A stretch of 64,000 nucleotides of DNA from Sulfolobus acidocaldarius SUSAZ (GCA_000508305.1 CP006977.1:1148621-1212620); one strand, 5' to 3'; positions 8,769-17,804 are shown, counted from the first letter of the stretch. Translations and numbers: made by a program. The notes: a model not told the origin generated them from the sequence alone.

Positions 8769-10625
8769 TTACATCCTACTGAGAGGCTTTATCCCTAATG
8801 GATTAAGACCATTATATAATACCCTCTCAATTCCCTTAACAATAAATAGTCTTGTAATCCTTTTCCTATAATCAGGCTCTTGTAGTACTCTTTCAAAATT
8901 ATACCATCTATTAAAGACATCAGCTGTTCTTCTTAGAAAGTCAATTAGATCTTCAGGTCTTAATTCATCTATGGCTTTATTAAAAGTCTCTGGAAATCTT
9001 GCTATTAGCAAGAGAAGACGTCTTTTATCTCCAATTAAATCTGACAAATCTGCATCATTGAGTTTTATTTCGTCCTGATTTTTAGCTAATATATTGTAAG
9101 CTCTAGCATAGGTATATTGGAGATATGGGCCGCTGTTCTGTTCAAAATCTACTATGTTATTAATATTAAATGTTACAGGTTTATTTGAAGCAACAGATAA
9201 TATTGCGTATCTTATCGCTGAATTAACTATATCTCTCAAATTAGATATATCGCCAGACTTCTCCTCAATTTTCTTTTTTGCTACTTCGCTTACCTTTTCA
9301 ATTACATCGTCTAATGAAATAAATCTCCCTAATCTTCCGCTCATTCTCATACCTTGAAGATTTACCATACCATACGAGTAATGTACCAAATTTTGGGCTA
9401 ATCTCTCATATCCTAAAAGGTAAAGTGATGCTCGTAATTGCATCTGAGGAATTGATTGTTGTTCAGCTATCACGTTAATTACAGTATCTGCTTTGAAATC
9501 CGAGAATTTTTTCACAGTATATGCAATGTCCCTAGTTGTGTACAATGATGTTCCGTCTGATCTAGTTAAAACTAATGGTGGTAATTTCAAACCTTTCGGT
9601 ATGTTAAGAATTTCCTTTATTTTCTCGTTAATATCTTCGAGTTCGAGAGCCTTAGTTCCCTTATAGTCTTTAGCAATTTGGAATGCCTTACTCAAAACCT
9701 CGTCTACCATACCACTCCATAATAACTCACTTTCGTAATCATATACATCAAAACTGATTTCTAACTTATCGAGACTTTCCCTAAATCCGTCCAAATTTAA
9801 ATTAACGATCTTTCTCACAATCTGCTTAATTTTCGGATCATCGCCTTTCTCATAACTCTTTATAATTTTTTGGATTTCACTTTCTACATCAGGAATTGAG
9901 TTTATTGCATCTGCTAATTTATCAAAGAATTCAGGGTTTCTTTCTCTTAATGATTGAGCAGTAGCTACAAGTTCATCAAGCCTGTTTATTTTATCTTTAT
10001 AAGTATCAGGATCTAAATCTTTCTTAAGTTCCTCTTTTAATTCCCTTATTTCTATTATAACATTCGTGATAGAGTAGATTAGCCCAAACCAATGATCAAC
10101 TTTGGGTGATGGCTCAGGTTCACCTAAAAGAATATATCCTAATGTTAGTATTGCAACTTGTCTTCCCGCATCATTAACATAAAATCTTCTATTTACATCA
10201 TGCCCTCTTATCTTAAGCATTCTTGATATCGTATCACCTAATATTGAATTTCTCAGATGACCTATATGTAAAGGATGTATAGGATTAGCACTAGTGTGTT
10301 CCACTACAATTCTTTTTGGATTCTCAGTTTTTTCCACTCCGTAATTATCCTGCATTTCAGTGAAGAGTAATTTGAATAGTTCCTTCTCGTCGATAAAGGC
10401 ATTTACATATATTCCTGTTTTTCTTACCTCTTTTATTAATTTTCCACGGGAAAACGTTACTTCGGTTCTAACATTTAGTTTTAATGAGGGTAAGGGTAAT
10501 GATATATCTCCTAATTCCTCCCTAGGAGGATATTCTATGGTTTTAAATATTGCATCTTTGCTAATACCCAATCCATTAGCAACAATTTCACAAAATTCCT
10601 CTTTTACACTTCTTATAGGATTCAC
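8769..10625 (-). CDS. argS: Arginyl-tRNA synthetase
   Basis: Class I synthetase charging tRNA-Arg. 618 aa, with the ArgRS N-terminal Add1-like domain, the signature HTSANPIHPLHIGHLRN (HIGH at about 120-123), catalytic core, and C-terminal anticodon-binding DALR domain containing NSGPYLQYTYARAYNI. The gene lies 540 bases from a tRNA-Arg. Its ATG lies 26 bases from a TATA element shared with the divergent gene at 10679, so the mRNA is probably leaderless. Confidence 0.97.
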   Translation of the reverse strand: MNPIRSVKEEFCEIVANGLGISKDAIFKTIEYPPREELGDISLPLPSLKLNVRTEVTFSRGKLIKEVRKTGIYVNAFIDEKELFKLLFTEMQDNYGVEKTENPKRIVVEHTSANPIHPLHIGHLRNSILGDTISRMLKIRGHDVNRRFYVNDAGRQVAILTLGYILLGEPEPSPKVDHWFGLIYSITNVIIEIRELKEELKKDLDPDTYKDKINRLDELVATAQSLRERNPEFFDKLADAINSIPDVESEIQKIIKSYEKGDDPKIKQIVRKIVNLNLDGFRESLDKLEISFDVYDYESELLWSGMVDEVLSKAFQIAKDYKGTKALELEDINEKIKEILNIPKGLKLPPLVLTRSDGTSLYTTRDIAYTVKKFSDFKADTVINVIAEQQSIPQMQLRASLYLLGYERLAQNLVHYSYGMVNLQGMRMSGRLGRFISLDDVIEKVSEVAKKKIEEKSGDISNLRDIVNSAIRYAILSVASNKPVTFNINNIVDFEQNSGPYLQYTYARAYNILAKNQDEIKLNDADLSDLIGDKRRLLLLIARFPETFNKAIDELRPEDLIDFLRRTADVFNRWYNFERVLQEPDYRKRITRLFIVKGIERVLYNGLNPLGIKPLSRM

Positions 10626-10645
10626 AACTGTGCATAAGCCACTGT

Positions 10646-10656
10646 GTTTATATCTT
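10646..10656. promoter_or_regulatory. TATA element between argS and the 65-aa gene
   Basis: GTTTATATCTT lies midway in the 53-bp gap. The TATA centre near 10651 is 26 bases from the argS ATG and 28 bases from the opposite ATG at 10679, so it could serve both directions with leaderless mRNAs. Confidence 0.55.
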
Positions 10657-10678
10657 TTTTTATTCTAACTTACTAATC

Positions 10679-10876
10679 ATGAAAAGGGCTGAAATATTAA
10701 TAGTAAATAATATAATAAATAGTGCTAAAATCGATGAAAATGTGGTTAGAGAAATATTAGATAAAATAAATGATGTAGATAACATTGTCATAAATAGAAT
10801 AACCATTCCTAGCTATGAGGAAAATAATAACCTGTTAGGTGTTCATGTAATAGTGAGAGAGGTTGCAGAAACGTAA
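10679..10876 (+). CDS. Small hypothetical protein, 65 aa
   Basis: Not recognised. 65 aa, charged, predicted alternating helix and strand (VVREILDKINDVDNIVINRITIP, then LLGVHVIVREVAE). It has a leaderless start behind the shared TATA element and overlaps the next gene by 14 bases, so the two are probably co-translated. Confidence 0.6.
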   Translation: MKRAEILIVNNIINSAKIDENVVREILDKINDVDNIVINRITIPSYEENNNLLGVHVIVREVAET

Positions 10877-11252
10877 TATATGCCCATACTTTAAAAATAG
10901 CTACTGTACATCACCTATACTTGATAGTCCTACAGACTCTGTGACCAGTTCTAACAGGTGTATGGGTAATTTTAGATCATGCAGGTATTATGTGGCGAGG
11001 GACGAAGACAGTGAAGAAGGGCTAAACAAGTATGTAATAGAGGATAGTCAAATAGAACAAGAAATCTCGTTTTATAATAAGATAAACATATTGGATACTC
11101 CATTGGATAGTGAGTGTAAATATTTTCAGTTAGTTAGAACAGAAAAGGGATTAGTTGCGCATTGTAAAGTTCTGGGAAGAGTCTTAACCATATCACAAGC
11201 AGTTTTATGTAATAAAGAGTGGGAAGATTGTCCCTTTAGAAACTTAGCCTAA
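10863..11252 (+). CDS. Eight-cysteine protein with duplicated 4-Cys module
   Basis: 129 aa, TTG start overlapping the preceding gene. Cysteines fall at 7, 15, 33, 40 and at 85, 101, 116, 123. Both halves start with C-x-YF (CPYF, CKYF) and end with C-x6-C, pointing to an internal duplication of a metal-binding (zinc or Fe-S) module. Function unknown. Its 3' end overlaps the convergent winged-helix gene by 9 bases. Confidence 0.65.
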   Translation: MQKRNICPYFKNSYCTSPILDSPTDSVTSSNRCMGNFRSCRYYVARDEDSEEGLNKYVIEDSQIEQEISFYNKINILDTPLDSECKYFQLVRTEKGLVAHCKVLGRVLTISQAVLCNKEWEDCPFRNLA

Positions 11253-11558
11253 CTTAGCATACTTTCCGTCTTCCATTAGGGTAACCATATTTTTTTCCGC
11301 TAAATCAGATAAGGCTTTCCTTATCTTATCTTCGCTAGCAATTCCAGATAAAGCAGAATGAAGTTCCTTCAAGTTCATTGGCTTATCCTTAAGTAAATCT
11401 AATATTATTTCTTTTAACTCCTCTTCATTTGGGGCTGTCATTACAACAACTTCTTTGTCTGAATAAAGAACTTTTAGTTTTCGTTCCACATTAGTTAATA
11501 TTTTGTCGTCTTCAGCCTTACTTGATGCTTTTTTACCTCTTCTACTCATAGACGACAT
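11244..11558 (-). CDS. Winged-helix protein, 104 aa
   Basis: The C-terminal 60 residues form a winged helix: EELKEIILDLLKDKPMNLKE, LHSALSGIASEDKIRKALSDLAEKNMV, wing TLMEDGKYAKLG. The N-terminus is basic and Ser-rich (MSRRGKKASSKAED). ATG 11558 or the second ATG at 11549 may be used. It is a likely DNA-binding protein of unknown target, divergent from the gene at 11694. Confidence 0.6.
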   Translation of the reverse strand: MSSMSRRGKKASSKAEDDKILTNVERKLKVLYSDKEVVVMTAPNEEELKEIILDLLKDKPMNLKELHSALSGIASEDKIRKALSDLAEKNMVTLMEDGKYAKLG

Positions 11559-11693
11559 GAACCTACACTCTCTTACTTTTTACAATATGAATTATAATCT
11601 ATATACCTTAAAAGTATTCATGAAGAGTGAAAAGACATTACTAATTACAACTTATATATGACAATATAAAATTACATATATTAGGCGACATAA

Positions 11694-12038
11694 TTGGGAG
11701 AGCCCGACTTCTTAAGGCATATAGTCACAAAAGTTTTAACACCTACTACACTGGATGTAAAAAGATTAGATGAGGCTAGGAAACTACTTGCTAAAGCAGA
11801 GGCTAAATACAATTTTTCCTCTTATGGAGGAGAACCAGAAAAATTAGCCGATTATTTGCTCAGTCCAGATTTTATCAACCTAGTTTTCATTATAGGTGTG
11901 AACTTATCTAAAAAATTACTTCTTATAGTAAATGAAAGTTATAATAATCAGAAAATAAAAGATGCAGTTAACAAAATACTTGAAGAATTAGATGGTTATT
12001 CTGGTGAAGAAACAAATCAACTTATGATGTATAAATGA
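11694..12038 (+). CDS. Hypothetical protein, 114 aa
   Basis: Not recognised. A soluble, mostly helical protein beginning LGEPDFLRHIVTKVLTPTTLDVKRLDEARKLLAKAEAKYNF. The TTG at 11694 lies about 38 bases after a TATA-like TTATATATGA near 11651-11661. It stands between a divergent winged-helix gene and the convergent thermosome gene. Confidence 0.6.
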   Translation: MGEPDFLRHIVTKVLTPTTLDVKRLDEARKLLAKAEAKYNFSSYGGEPEKLADYLLSPDFINLVFIIGVNLSKKLLLIVNESYNNQKIKDAVNKILEELDGYSGEETNQLMMYK

Positions 12039-12073
12039 GAGAATGTAAAATAAAAAATAATAATATACCATAT

Positions 12074-13750
12074 TTACTCTAATGAAGGTGCGCCAGGAGT
12101 TTCTGCTCCTGCTCCCTCTCCACCTTCTTTCTTACCTTTTTCAGTCTTCAGTGCAGATGCAGCTACTAAATCATCGATCTTCAATATTGCAGTAGCAGCC
12201 TCTACAGCACTCTTTAGTACCTGAGATTTTACTCTCACTGGTTCTATTACGTTAATCTTCATCATATCATCCACAATCTTACCATTAACTGCATCAATAC
12301 CAGAATTCACTAATCCTTTTGCATGTCTAGCTCTTAGATCCATTAAAGCCTGAATAGGTTCCATTCCTGCTGTTTCAGCTAATATCATAGGAATTTCTTC
12401 TAATGCTTCAGCAAATTTCTCTATGGCTAACTGCTCTTTGCCACCAACAGATCTTGCATACTCTCTTAGCCTCAAGGCTAACTCTGACTCAACTGCACCG
12501 CCACCTGCAACTATCATTGGCTTCATTAGAACATTTCTTAATGAATGTAGGGCATCATTAAGACTCCTTTCTGCTTCGTCTAAAGCCATATCGTTGGATC
12601 CCCTCAATAAGATGTTGACAGCTCTTGGATTCTTTGCACCTTCAATAAATACCATCTTGTCATTTCCTATTCTTCTTTCTTCAACTAGTTCAGCATATCC
12701 TAAATCCTCTGGTGTAGCATCCTTAATACTACTAATAATTCTAGCTCCTAATGCTTTTTCTAATTTCTCTATGTCACTCCTCTTAACTCTTCTAACAGCT
12801 AATATTCCCTTCTTTGCAAGGAAGTGCTGGGCTACATCATCAATTCCTTTCTGGCAGATGACTACATTTGCTCCAATTGAAGCTAGCTTGTCTACCATCT
12901 CCTTGAGATATCTAGCCTCTTCGTCAAGGAAAGACTTTATCTGCTCAGGACTAGTTATGCTGATTTTTGCAGATATTTCTGGCTTTTCAACCTCTAAAGC
13001 TGCATCTAATACAGCAATTTTTGCCTTTTCTACTCTTCTTGGCATTCCTGCATGTACTACTTCTTTGTCTAGGACAAGACCATGAACTAAAATACTATCC
13101 TCAATACTTCCTCCTTTCTTCTTATCAATCTTTATTAAGTCAAGAGGTACATTATATGTGCCGTCTGGTCTCTTCTCTGCAATTATAGTGATTGCATCTA
13201 TCACAAGATCAATTATTTTATCTATTTCCTCTGCTCCTCCAGCTATGAACTTGCTGGACATTGTAGTTGATACAATCTTCTTTAATTGAGCCTTTGCATT
13301 GGGAGAACTTAAGTCATTTACGTCTATTTTTAGAGATAATTGGTCAATGATTTCCAAAGCCTTAGTCAAAGCTTTCTTATAACCATCTATGACTATGGTT
13401 GGATGAACATTCTGCTCTAAAAGTTCCTCTGCCTTATCTAACAATAAACCTGCCAATACTACTGCAGATGTTGTACCATCTCCCACTTCAGCATCCTGAG
13501 CCTTTGCTGCCTCTACTAGTAATTTTGCTGCAGGATGCTGAATTTCCATTTCTTTGACTATAGTTGCACCATCGTTAGTTATAGTCACATCTCCAAAACT
13601 GTCTATCAACATTTTGTCTAAGCCTCTAGGTCCTAAGCTACTCTTTAACATTTCGGCTAAAGTTACAGCAGCTAAAATGTTATTCCTTAAAGCATCTCTA
13701 CCACTGCTTCTTGAAGTACCCTCCTTAAATAGGAGAACTGGACCAGCCAT
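12074..13750 (-). CDS. thsA: Thermosome alpha subunit (TF55, group II chaperonin)
   Basis: ATP-driven double-ring folding chamber subunit. The 558-aa product shows the chaperonin ATP site ([38 protein letters not shown]), the apical domain and a C-terminal flexible Gly/Glu tail. It is closer to the TF55 alpha type than to beta ([24 protein letters not shown]). I choose ATG 13750 over GTG 13759 because the GGTG ribosome site lies at that GTG and the homologues start here. Confidence 0.95.
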   Translation of the reverse strand: MAGPVLLFKEGTSRSSGRDALRNNILAAVTLAEMLKSSLGPRGLDKMLIDSFGDVTITNDGATIVKEMEIQHPAAKLLVEAAKAQDAEVGDGTTSAVVLAGLLLDKAEELLEQNVHPTIVIDGYKKALTKALEIIDQLSLKIDVNDLSSPNAKAQLKKIVSTTMSSKFIAGGAEEIDKIIDLVIDAITIIAEKRPDGTYNVPLDLIKIDKKKGGSIEDSILVHGLVLDKEVVHAGMPRRVEKAKIAVLDAALEVEKPEISAKISITSPEQIKSFLDEEARYLKEMVDKLASIGANVVICQKGIDDVAQHFLAKKGILAVRRVKRSDIEKLEKALGARIISSIKDATPEDLGYAELVEERRIGNDKMVFIEGAKNPRAVNILLRGSNDMALDEAERSLNDALHSLRNVLMKPMIVAGGGAVESELALRLREYARSVGGKEQLAIEKFAEALEEIPMILAETAGMEPIQALMDLRARHAKGLVNSGIDAVNGKIVDDMMKINVIEPVRVKSQVLKSAVEAATAILKIDDLVAASALKTEKGKKEGGEGAGAETPGAPSLE

Positions 13751-13783
13751 TTGAGACACCGTTTCTGGTTTGCATTAGAATCG

Positions 13784-13796
13784 GTTATATATAAAT
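13784..13796 (-). promoter_or_regulatory. TATA box of thsA
   Basis: On the minus strand TTTATATATAACC is centred about 40 bases before ATG 13750, giving a leader of roughly 14 bases with GGTG. It is a strong, canonical element, as expected for a highly expressed chaperonin. Confidence 0.7.
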
Positions 13797-13873
13797 TTTT
13801 CTCTTAAGTAGTTTCAAGAATATATCGCTGTTTACACATAAATTTTTGACTTTCAAAAGAGATAAGGCTTAGT

Positions 13874-14614
13874 ATGGATTTATGCCAGAGATGTGGAAAG
13901 AGGGAGTACTTCACAGTTATTGGTGGAAGAAAACTATGTTCTATGTGCGGAAAGGACGAAATAGTAAAAAGAGTAAGGAAAGAGATGCATCAATCTAAAC
14001 TCTTTAATTACAATGACCGTGTAGCTATAATAAGCCCAGAACCGCTCCAGCAAATATCTGATATAGTTGAATCAATAATAGGTAAAGCGTTTTATAGAGT
14101 AAACTTAAAGATAGAAAAAGTCGAAATTTCGATTTCGAATTATAATTATATAAATGAGTATATCTGGAATTTGCTTTTGGAAAGTAAAAAATTATCAGAT
14201 TATAAAATAAAGGTTCTTCCTTTTACATCTAACTTTTTCTTGGCATATATGTTAGAATCAATATCTATATCTGATTACTCTTATCTGAGCTTGTTCAACC
14301 CCTACAGTATAATTGATACAACAATCATATTCATACCACTATATTCGACTCCTATTCAAGAGATAGAATGTTTCTCCAAAATTGATTATAATAAAATCAA
14401 ATTTAAGGATGAACTCTTCAATACTATATTTGATTGGGTTAACCAGCAGTTGAGAGAAAATTATGAACTCTTTCATACATACTTTAATACGATCAATCTG
14501 TTTAGGACTGATAATAAATGTAAGAACTGCGGGGCTTATATCAACTCTGGGCAGGAATATTGTGAGCGGTGTAAAACTTATTTAGCTTCTCCTTCTCATC
14601 TTTATTTAAAATAA
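13874..14614 (+). CDS. TtcA/Ncs6-like protein lacking the PP-loop (Ncs2/CTU2-like)
   Basis: 246 aa. Two CxxC pairs at the N-terminus (C4, C7, C22, C25) and two at the C-terminus (C216, C219, C230, C233) match the zinc ribbons of TtcA/Ncs6 tRNA 2-thiolation enzymes. FIPLYSTPIQEIECFSKI (153-170) resembles the family segment PLRxxPEKEVxLY. The ATP PP-loop SGGKDS is replaced by RVAIISPEPLQQ near 49-60, so thiolation activity is unlikely. This mirrors eukaryotic Ncs2/CTU2, the inactive partner of Ncs6. The assignment is inference. Confidence 0.65.
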   Translation: MDLCQRCGKREYFTVIGGRKLCSMCGKDEIVKRVRKEMHQSKLFNYNDRVAIISPEPLQQISDIVESIIGKAFYRVNLKIEKVEISISNYNYINEYIWNLLLESKKLSDYKIKVLPFTSNFFLAYMLESISISDYSYLSLFNPYSIIDTTIIFIPLYSTPIQEIECFSKIDYNKIKFKDELFNTIFDWVNQQLRENYELFHTYFNTINLFRTDNKCKNCGAYINSGQEYCERCKTYLASPSHLYLK

Positions 14615-15362
14615 CCTCAAACACTAGAGATAAATCTGAACTTTTCGATTTACCTGGAGGAATCACTCCATCCCAGCTGTAATAGAAGTATCCCTTTGTA
14701 AGAATTTCCCTAAATCCCTCCTTATCAAATTCATAATAATCCTGGAGAACTGAAATTACTCCTATTATTTCCTTTAATTGTTTCATTGAGATTACTGATT
14801 TACAAATATAACAAGATAAATCTGGCATTATTGAATTAAATCCACATTTTGGACATTTAACCGGGGAGTTAATTCCATAAGTAGCCCATGTTGACCTCAA
14901 AATATCTTCTAAGTCTTTCCTGTTCAAATGGTTGCACTTCTCATATAGCCATGGTCCTAAATCCTTAATTGCAGACTTTATATTGAATACGACAAAGTCC
15001 AGCTGGTCATTAGTAAGTTTTTCAGGATTGACTACCCTTAGTAATTTGACTGCAAGGAATTCCATTAATGCTTCTTTATTGGCTAATAACCTATTGATTA
15101 TAGTCCTTGATTTAGGCTTACTTTTTACCTCCCCAACAGCTGCGGAAAATGGTTCCTTAATTAACTCTTTGAAACCTTCTCTATCTAGGTTAAGATATGC
15201 TATTCCTAATGAGTTTATGACCTCATCTAAATATTCGTCTAATAGTTCTAAAGGATTTACGTACTTCTCCTTAGTGGATTTTTTCTTAGTAGATTTAGTT
15301 TTTTCCTCCTCTGCACTATTCTCCTTACTCTTCTCCTCTTCCTGTTTTTTACGTTTAGGCAA
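14541..15362 (-). CDS. Hypothetical zinc-ribbon protein, 273 aa
   Basis: Starts with a Lys/Glu-rich tail (MPKRKKQEEEKSKEN), then a helical domain, then a CxxC..CxxC ribbon (VKCPKCGFNSIMPDLSCYICKS), then about 75 residues more. Not recognised beyond the ribbon. Its 3' end overlaps the convergent PP-loop-less gene by 74 bases, so both C-terminal segments share DNA. Confidence 0.6.
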   Translation of the reverse strand: MPKRKKQEEEKSKENSAEEEKTKSTKKKSTKEKYVNPLELLDEYLDEVINSLGIAYLNLDREGFKELIKEPFSAAVGEVKSKPKSRTIINRLLANKEALMEFLAVKLLRVVNPEKLTNDQLDFVVFNIKSAIKDLGPWLYEKCNHLNRKDLEDILRSTWATYGINSPVKCPKCGFNSIMPDLSCYICKSVISMKQLKEIIGVISVLQDYYEFDKEGFREILTKGYFYYSWDGVIPPGKSKSSDLSLVFEVILNKDEKEKLNKFYTAHNIPAQS

Positions 15363-15402
15363 TTTATCCCCTATGTTATTCCTGATTATTTAAAAACATC
15401 TT

Positions 15403-15744
15403 TTAAACTGTATGTGATAAATCAAGATAATCCATCGGAAGCATTTTACCTTTTGATACTATGTCATTATATTTTTTCTCCAAATCTTCTATAAATACAG
15501 GACAATTTTCAAATCTACCTTCTCTAGTGCATTTGGCACCGCCTAGAGTTAGGAAGCAAATACTGGACTTCCTGTCGTAATGTGGACATAATTTATGGTA
15601 AGTTTTTGCACTTTTTATCATTTTTTCGATCCATTGTTTTTTATGATCTTTCTTTTCAGCTTCTTTCTCGGCTTTTGCCAATACCTTATTCATCTCATCT
15701 TCAGATATTTTTGAGGATCTTGTTGAGCTTGTCAAACTTTCCAC
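15403..15744 (-). CDS. Small four-cysteine protein
   Basis: A Lys-rich helix is followed by CPHYDRKSSICFLTLGGAKC and TREGRFENCPVF: C-x9-C-x8-C-x8-C, a likely metal site resembling the modules of the gene at 10863. The frame is open back to 15867, but those residues look non-coding. I place the start at GTG 15744, just behind a TATA-like CATAAAATT. ATG 15693 is the alternative. Confidence 0.5.
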   Translation of the reverse strand: MESLTSSTRSSKISEDEMNKVLAKAEKEAEKKDHKKQWIEKMIKSAKTYHKLCPHYDRKSSICFLTLGGAKCTREGRFENCPVFIEDLEKKYNDIVSKGKMLPMDYLDLSHTV

Positions 15745-15928
15745 CACAATAGGATTAATTTTATGCAAACAGTAAAATAGATTACTACTACAACTACTAA
15801 AAGTATTTTGGTAGATGGTATAAAAACTATTTCCAGAGTTTGTATAAAGTTTTAAGCTTATTAGCATAAAGTAACGTGGTTTAAACTTGAGTTGTAGTAG
15901 AAGATATTATGGTAGCAAAATAAGTGTT
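15745..15928. other. Candidate replication origin region (oriC3-like) beside whiP
   Basis: AT-rich, gene-free stretch at the 3' side of whiP. It holds a perfect 11-bp inverted repeat, CTACTACAACT (15785-15795) and AGTTGTAGTAG (15890-15900), and a TTTCCAGAG motif near 15831. In Sulfolobus, oriC3 lies next to whiP (established). That this exact stretch is the origin is inference. Confidence 0.4.
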
Positions 15929-16648
15929 TTAACACTCATTTAACTTATCTTTTAAGGACTGTGTAAAACCTATCCTGAGACCCAATTTAGGATCATGATA
16001 CAAATAGAGAATTCTTTTAGTTTGTAATTTTCTTAAAACTCTGAATAACCAACCACTATCAGCTCCATATTCTTCTTGAAGTTGATCTAAATATACATAA
16101 GTAGCTCCCCACTCTTTATATTTCTTCAATAAGAAAGAGACCAAATCTTTCTCATCTGCGTCTAATTTTTCTAGTACTTCTTCGATACAAACCTCAGGTT
16201 CCTTATTTTGTCGTTTATTTATATCTTGACTGGTTTGTTGGTCAATAAACGACAAAAATTCTTTTCTATCCTTGTTATCTTTTTTCTTTGTTTTGTCATT
16301 TATTGTCTGTTTAACCTTTTCATTGTATAATTCTTTCGCTATTGCAAGATATTCAGTAAATTTAGTGTTGTTTTTACTCTCTAAGATCTCTTTAGCTAAA
16401 TCTTCCCCTATTCTTGACAAGTGCCATCTTCCCGCTTCCTGATATACAAGACCTTTTTTCCTCCAATAACTCAGATAACTACTTACGTATTTGGTATCAA
16501 GGTTCAGATTTGTGGCAATCTCTGAAGTTCTGAGGGGTCTGGCGAGAAGGAGTATCATCACAGCTTCCATAAGTTTAGACCTAGGACCGCTCTTAAGGAT
16601 CTTCTCTTCAATCGTTGTGATGTCAATCTCGCTATCTTCTTTGGGCAT
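15929..16648 (-). CDS. whiP: Winged-helix replication initiator WhiP
   Basis: 239 aa with two winged helices: about 20-80 ([20 protein letters not shown], then [19 protein letters not shown]) and about 165-235 ([20 protein letters not shown], then [20 protein letters not shown]), joined by a Lys-rich linker. This layout and its place near thsA match Sulfolobus WhiP, the Cdt1-like protein that specifies oriC3. A minus-strand TATA at 16668-16680 predicts a leaderless ATG. Confidence 0.8.
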   Translation of the reverse strand: MPKEDSEIDITTIEEKILKSGPRSKLMEAVMILLLARPLRTSEIATNLNLDTKYVSSYLSYWRKKGLVYQEAGRWHLSRIGEDLAKEILESKNNTKFTEYLAIAKELYNEKVKQTINDKTKKKDNKDRKEFLSFIDQQTSQDINKRQNKEPEVCIEEVLEKLDADEKDLVSFLLKKYKEWGATYVYLDQLQEEYGADSGWLFRVLRKLQTKRILYLYHDPKLGLRIGFTQSLKDKLNEC

Positions 16649-16667
16649 CAGTTACTATTATGCAAAC

Positions 16668-16705
16668 TAAAATATAATATACTCCAAATTATACTCCATG
16701 AGTAT
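16668..16705 (-). promoter_or_regulatory. whiP promoter with repeated GAGTAT elements
   Basis: The minus-strand TATA ATATTATATTTT is preceded by two direct copies of TGGAGTAT 12 bp apart (16679-16686 and 16691-16698). The outer copy is also half of the perfect palindrome ATACTC-CAT-GAGTAT (16691-16705). The elements sit where a regulator could act on TFB/TBP binding. Confidence 0.45.
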
Positions 16706-16721
16706 TTCCAAAATCTTCTAA

Positions 16722-17804
16722 TTAGGTAATATTACATATTTTAATAGGTTTAAATTCGTTATAACCAATTATTACTTTATATATCCCTAAGAACTTCTTA
16801 TCTACTTCGGGATCCCCTGTATCTATCCTCAAACACTCAAATGTTTGTAATTTTCTTCTTGAGGAGATCACTATTATATCATCCTTATTTACTCTCTTTA
16901 ACACTCCTGGTCCTATCTCTTGATTTCCTCTACCCAGCAAAAATCCTTGACCACCAATAGGTGTAACTATAAGTTTTAACTCCCCGGTTAAACTTAACAG
17001 ATCATTATAACTAACACAACTTCCTATCAGTTTATTCCGAATTACTACGTCTGTACAAAGGAAATTTGTCTCATAACCTAACCTCTTCATAATGTACTTA
17101 GTTGTAGAACCTGGACCTATTATGAAAACTGCCTCCGGATGGTTCTGAAATACATTATCCAATAGATAGTCTGTTATCTCGTTTAATTCCTCCTGTTCTG
17201 AGTATATTTCTGTCTTACTAGGTGTTAAATACGTAGAAAAAGATATGGTTTTAGCATAACCGTATAACTTCACATCGTACTTTCCTTTTCGATATTGTTC
17301 TTCGTCTATATCCAATATCTCAGCATTAACTATTTCCACTCTTTCATTAATTAGCTCTCTAATTAAGTGCCCTGCATCTTCTGGTGTATTAGCGAAAATC
17401 CCACTATGCATCTTTACACCTGTAGGTATACCAAGTAGTAGCTTTTTGTCCTTTACAACACTGTATATGTCTCTAGCTGTACCGTCTCCACCGGCAAACA
17501 CAATTATTTTGCATTCTAGTTCTAAAAACATCTTTGAAGCTTCGATAGTATTTTGTCTTGTTGTGGGATCGCCTATGTGGATATTTATCACACTAAATTT
17601 AAAGTCGTGTTTTTTAAGAAAGACTTCACCCATAATTCCAGGAGGTACTATAAATTTAACCTGTTTTGGTATTGTAGAAAGGAATCTTTCCATTTTTGAG
17701 TGTATCTCTGGATTATAAAACCTTAAATCGTCACTACCCTTATGTCCTATTCTTCCTCCGCTTCCTGCTACAGGGTTCACTAGTAAACAAATTGTTTCGT
17801 TCAT
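16722..17804 (-). CDS. ATP-NAD kinase-like protein (AcoX/COG3199 type)
   Basis: 360 aa. The NAD kinase/diacylglycerol kinase fold is shown by LLVNPVAGSGGR (7-18), FAGGDGTARDI (103-113) with the GGDGT nucleotide motif, and GIPTGVKMHSGIFA (125-138). The longer C-terminal part separates it from ordinary NAD kinases and fits COG3199, whose substrate is not settled. It overlaps the upstream regulator-like gene by 4 bases (ATGA), so they form an operon. Confidence 0.8.
   Translation of the reverse strand: MNETICLLVNPVAGSGGRIGHKGSDDLRFYNPEIHSKMERFLSTIPKQVKFIVPPGIMGEVFLKKHDFKFSVINIHIGDPTTRQNTIEASKMFLELECKIIVFAGGDGTARDIYSVVKDKKLLLGIPTGVKMHSGIFANTPEDAGHLIRELINERVEIVNAEILDIDEEQYRKGKYDVKLYGYAKTISFSTYLTPSKTEIYSEQEELNEITDYLLDNVFQNHPEAVFIIGPGSTTKYIMKRLGYETNFLCTDVVIRNKLIGSCVSYNDLLSLTGELKLIVTPIGGQGFLLGRGNQEIGPGVLKRVNKDDIIVISSRRKLQTFECLRIDTGDPEVDKKFLGIYKVIIGYNEFKPIKICNIT

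Noticed and set aside
12423-13085. 220-residue open frame on the plus strand opposite thsA
   Set aside because: It is the antisense of a strongly conserved chaperonin gene, shows no family pattern, and is explained by codon bias on the other strand.
15745-15867. Coding extension MLISLKLYTN of the four-Cys gene
   Set aside because: The composition looks non-coding, a TATA-like element lies within it, and the start at 15744 is better placed.
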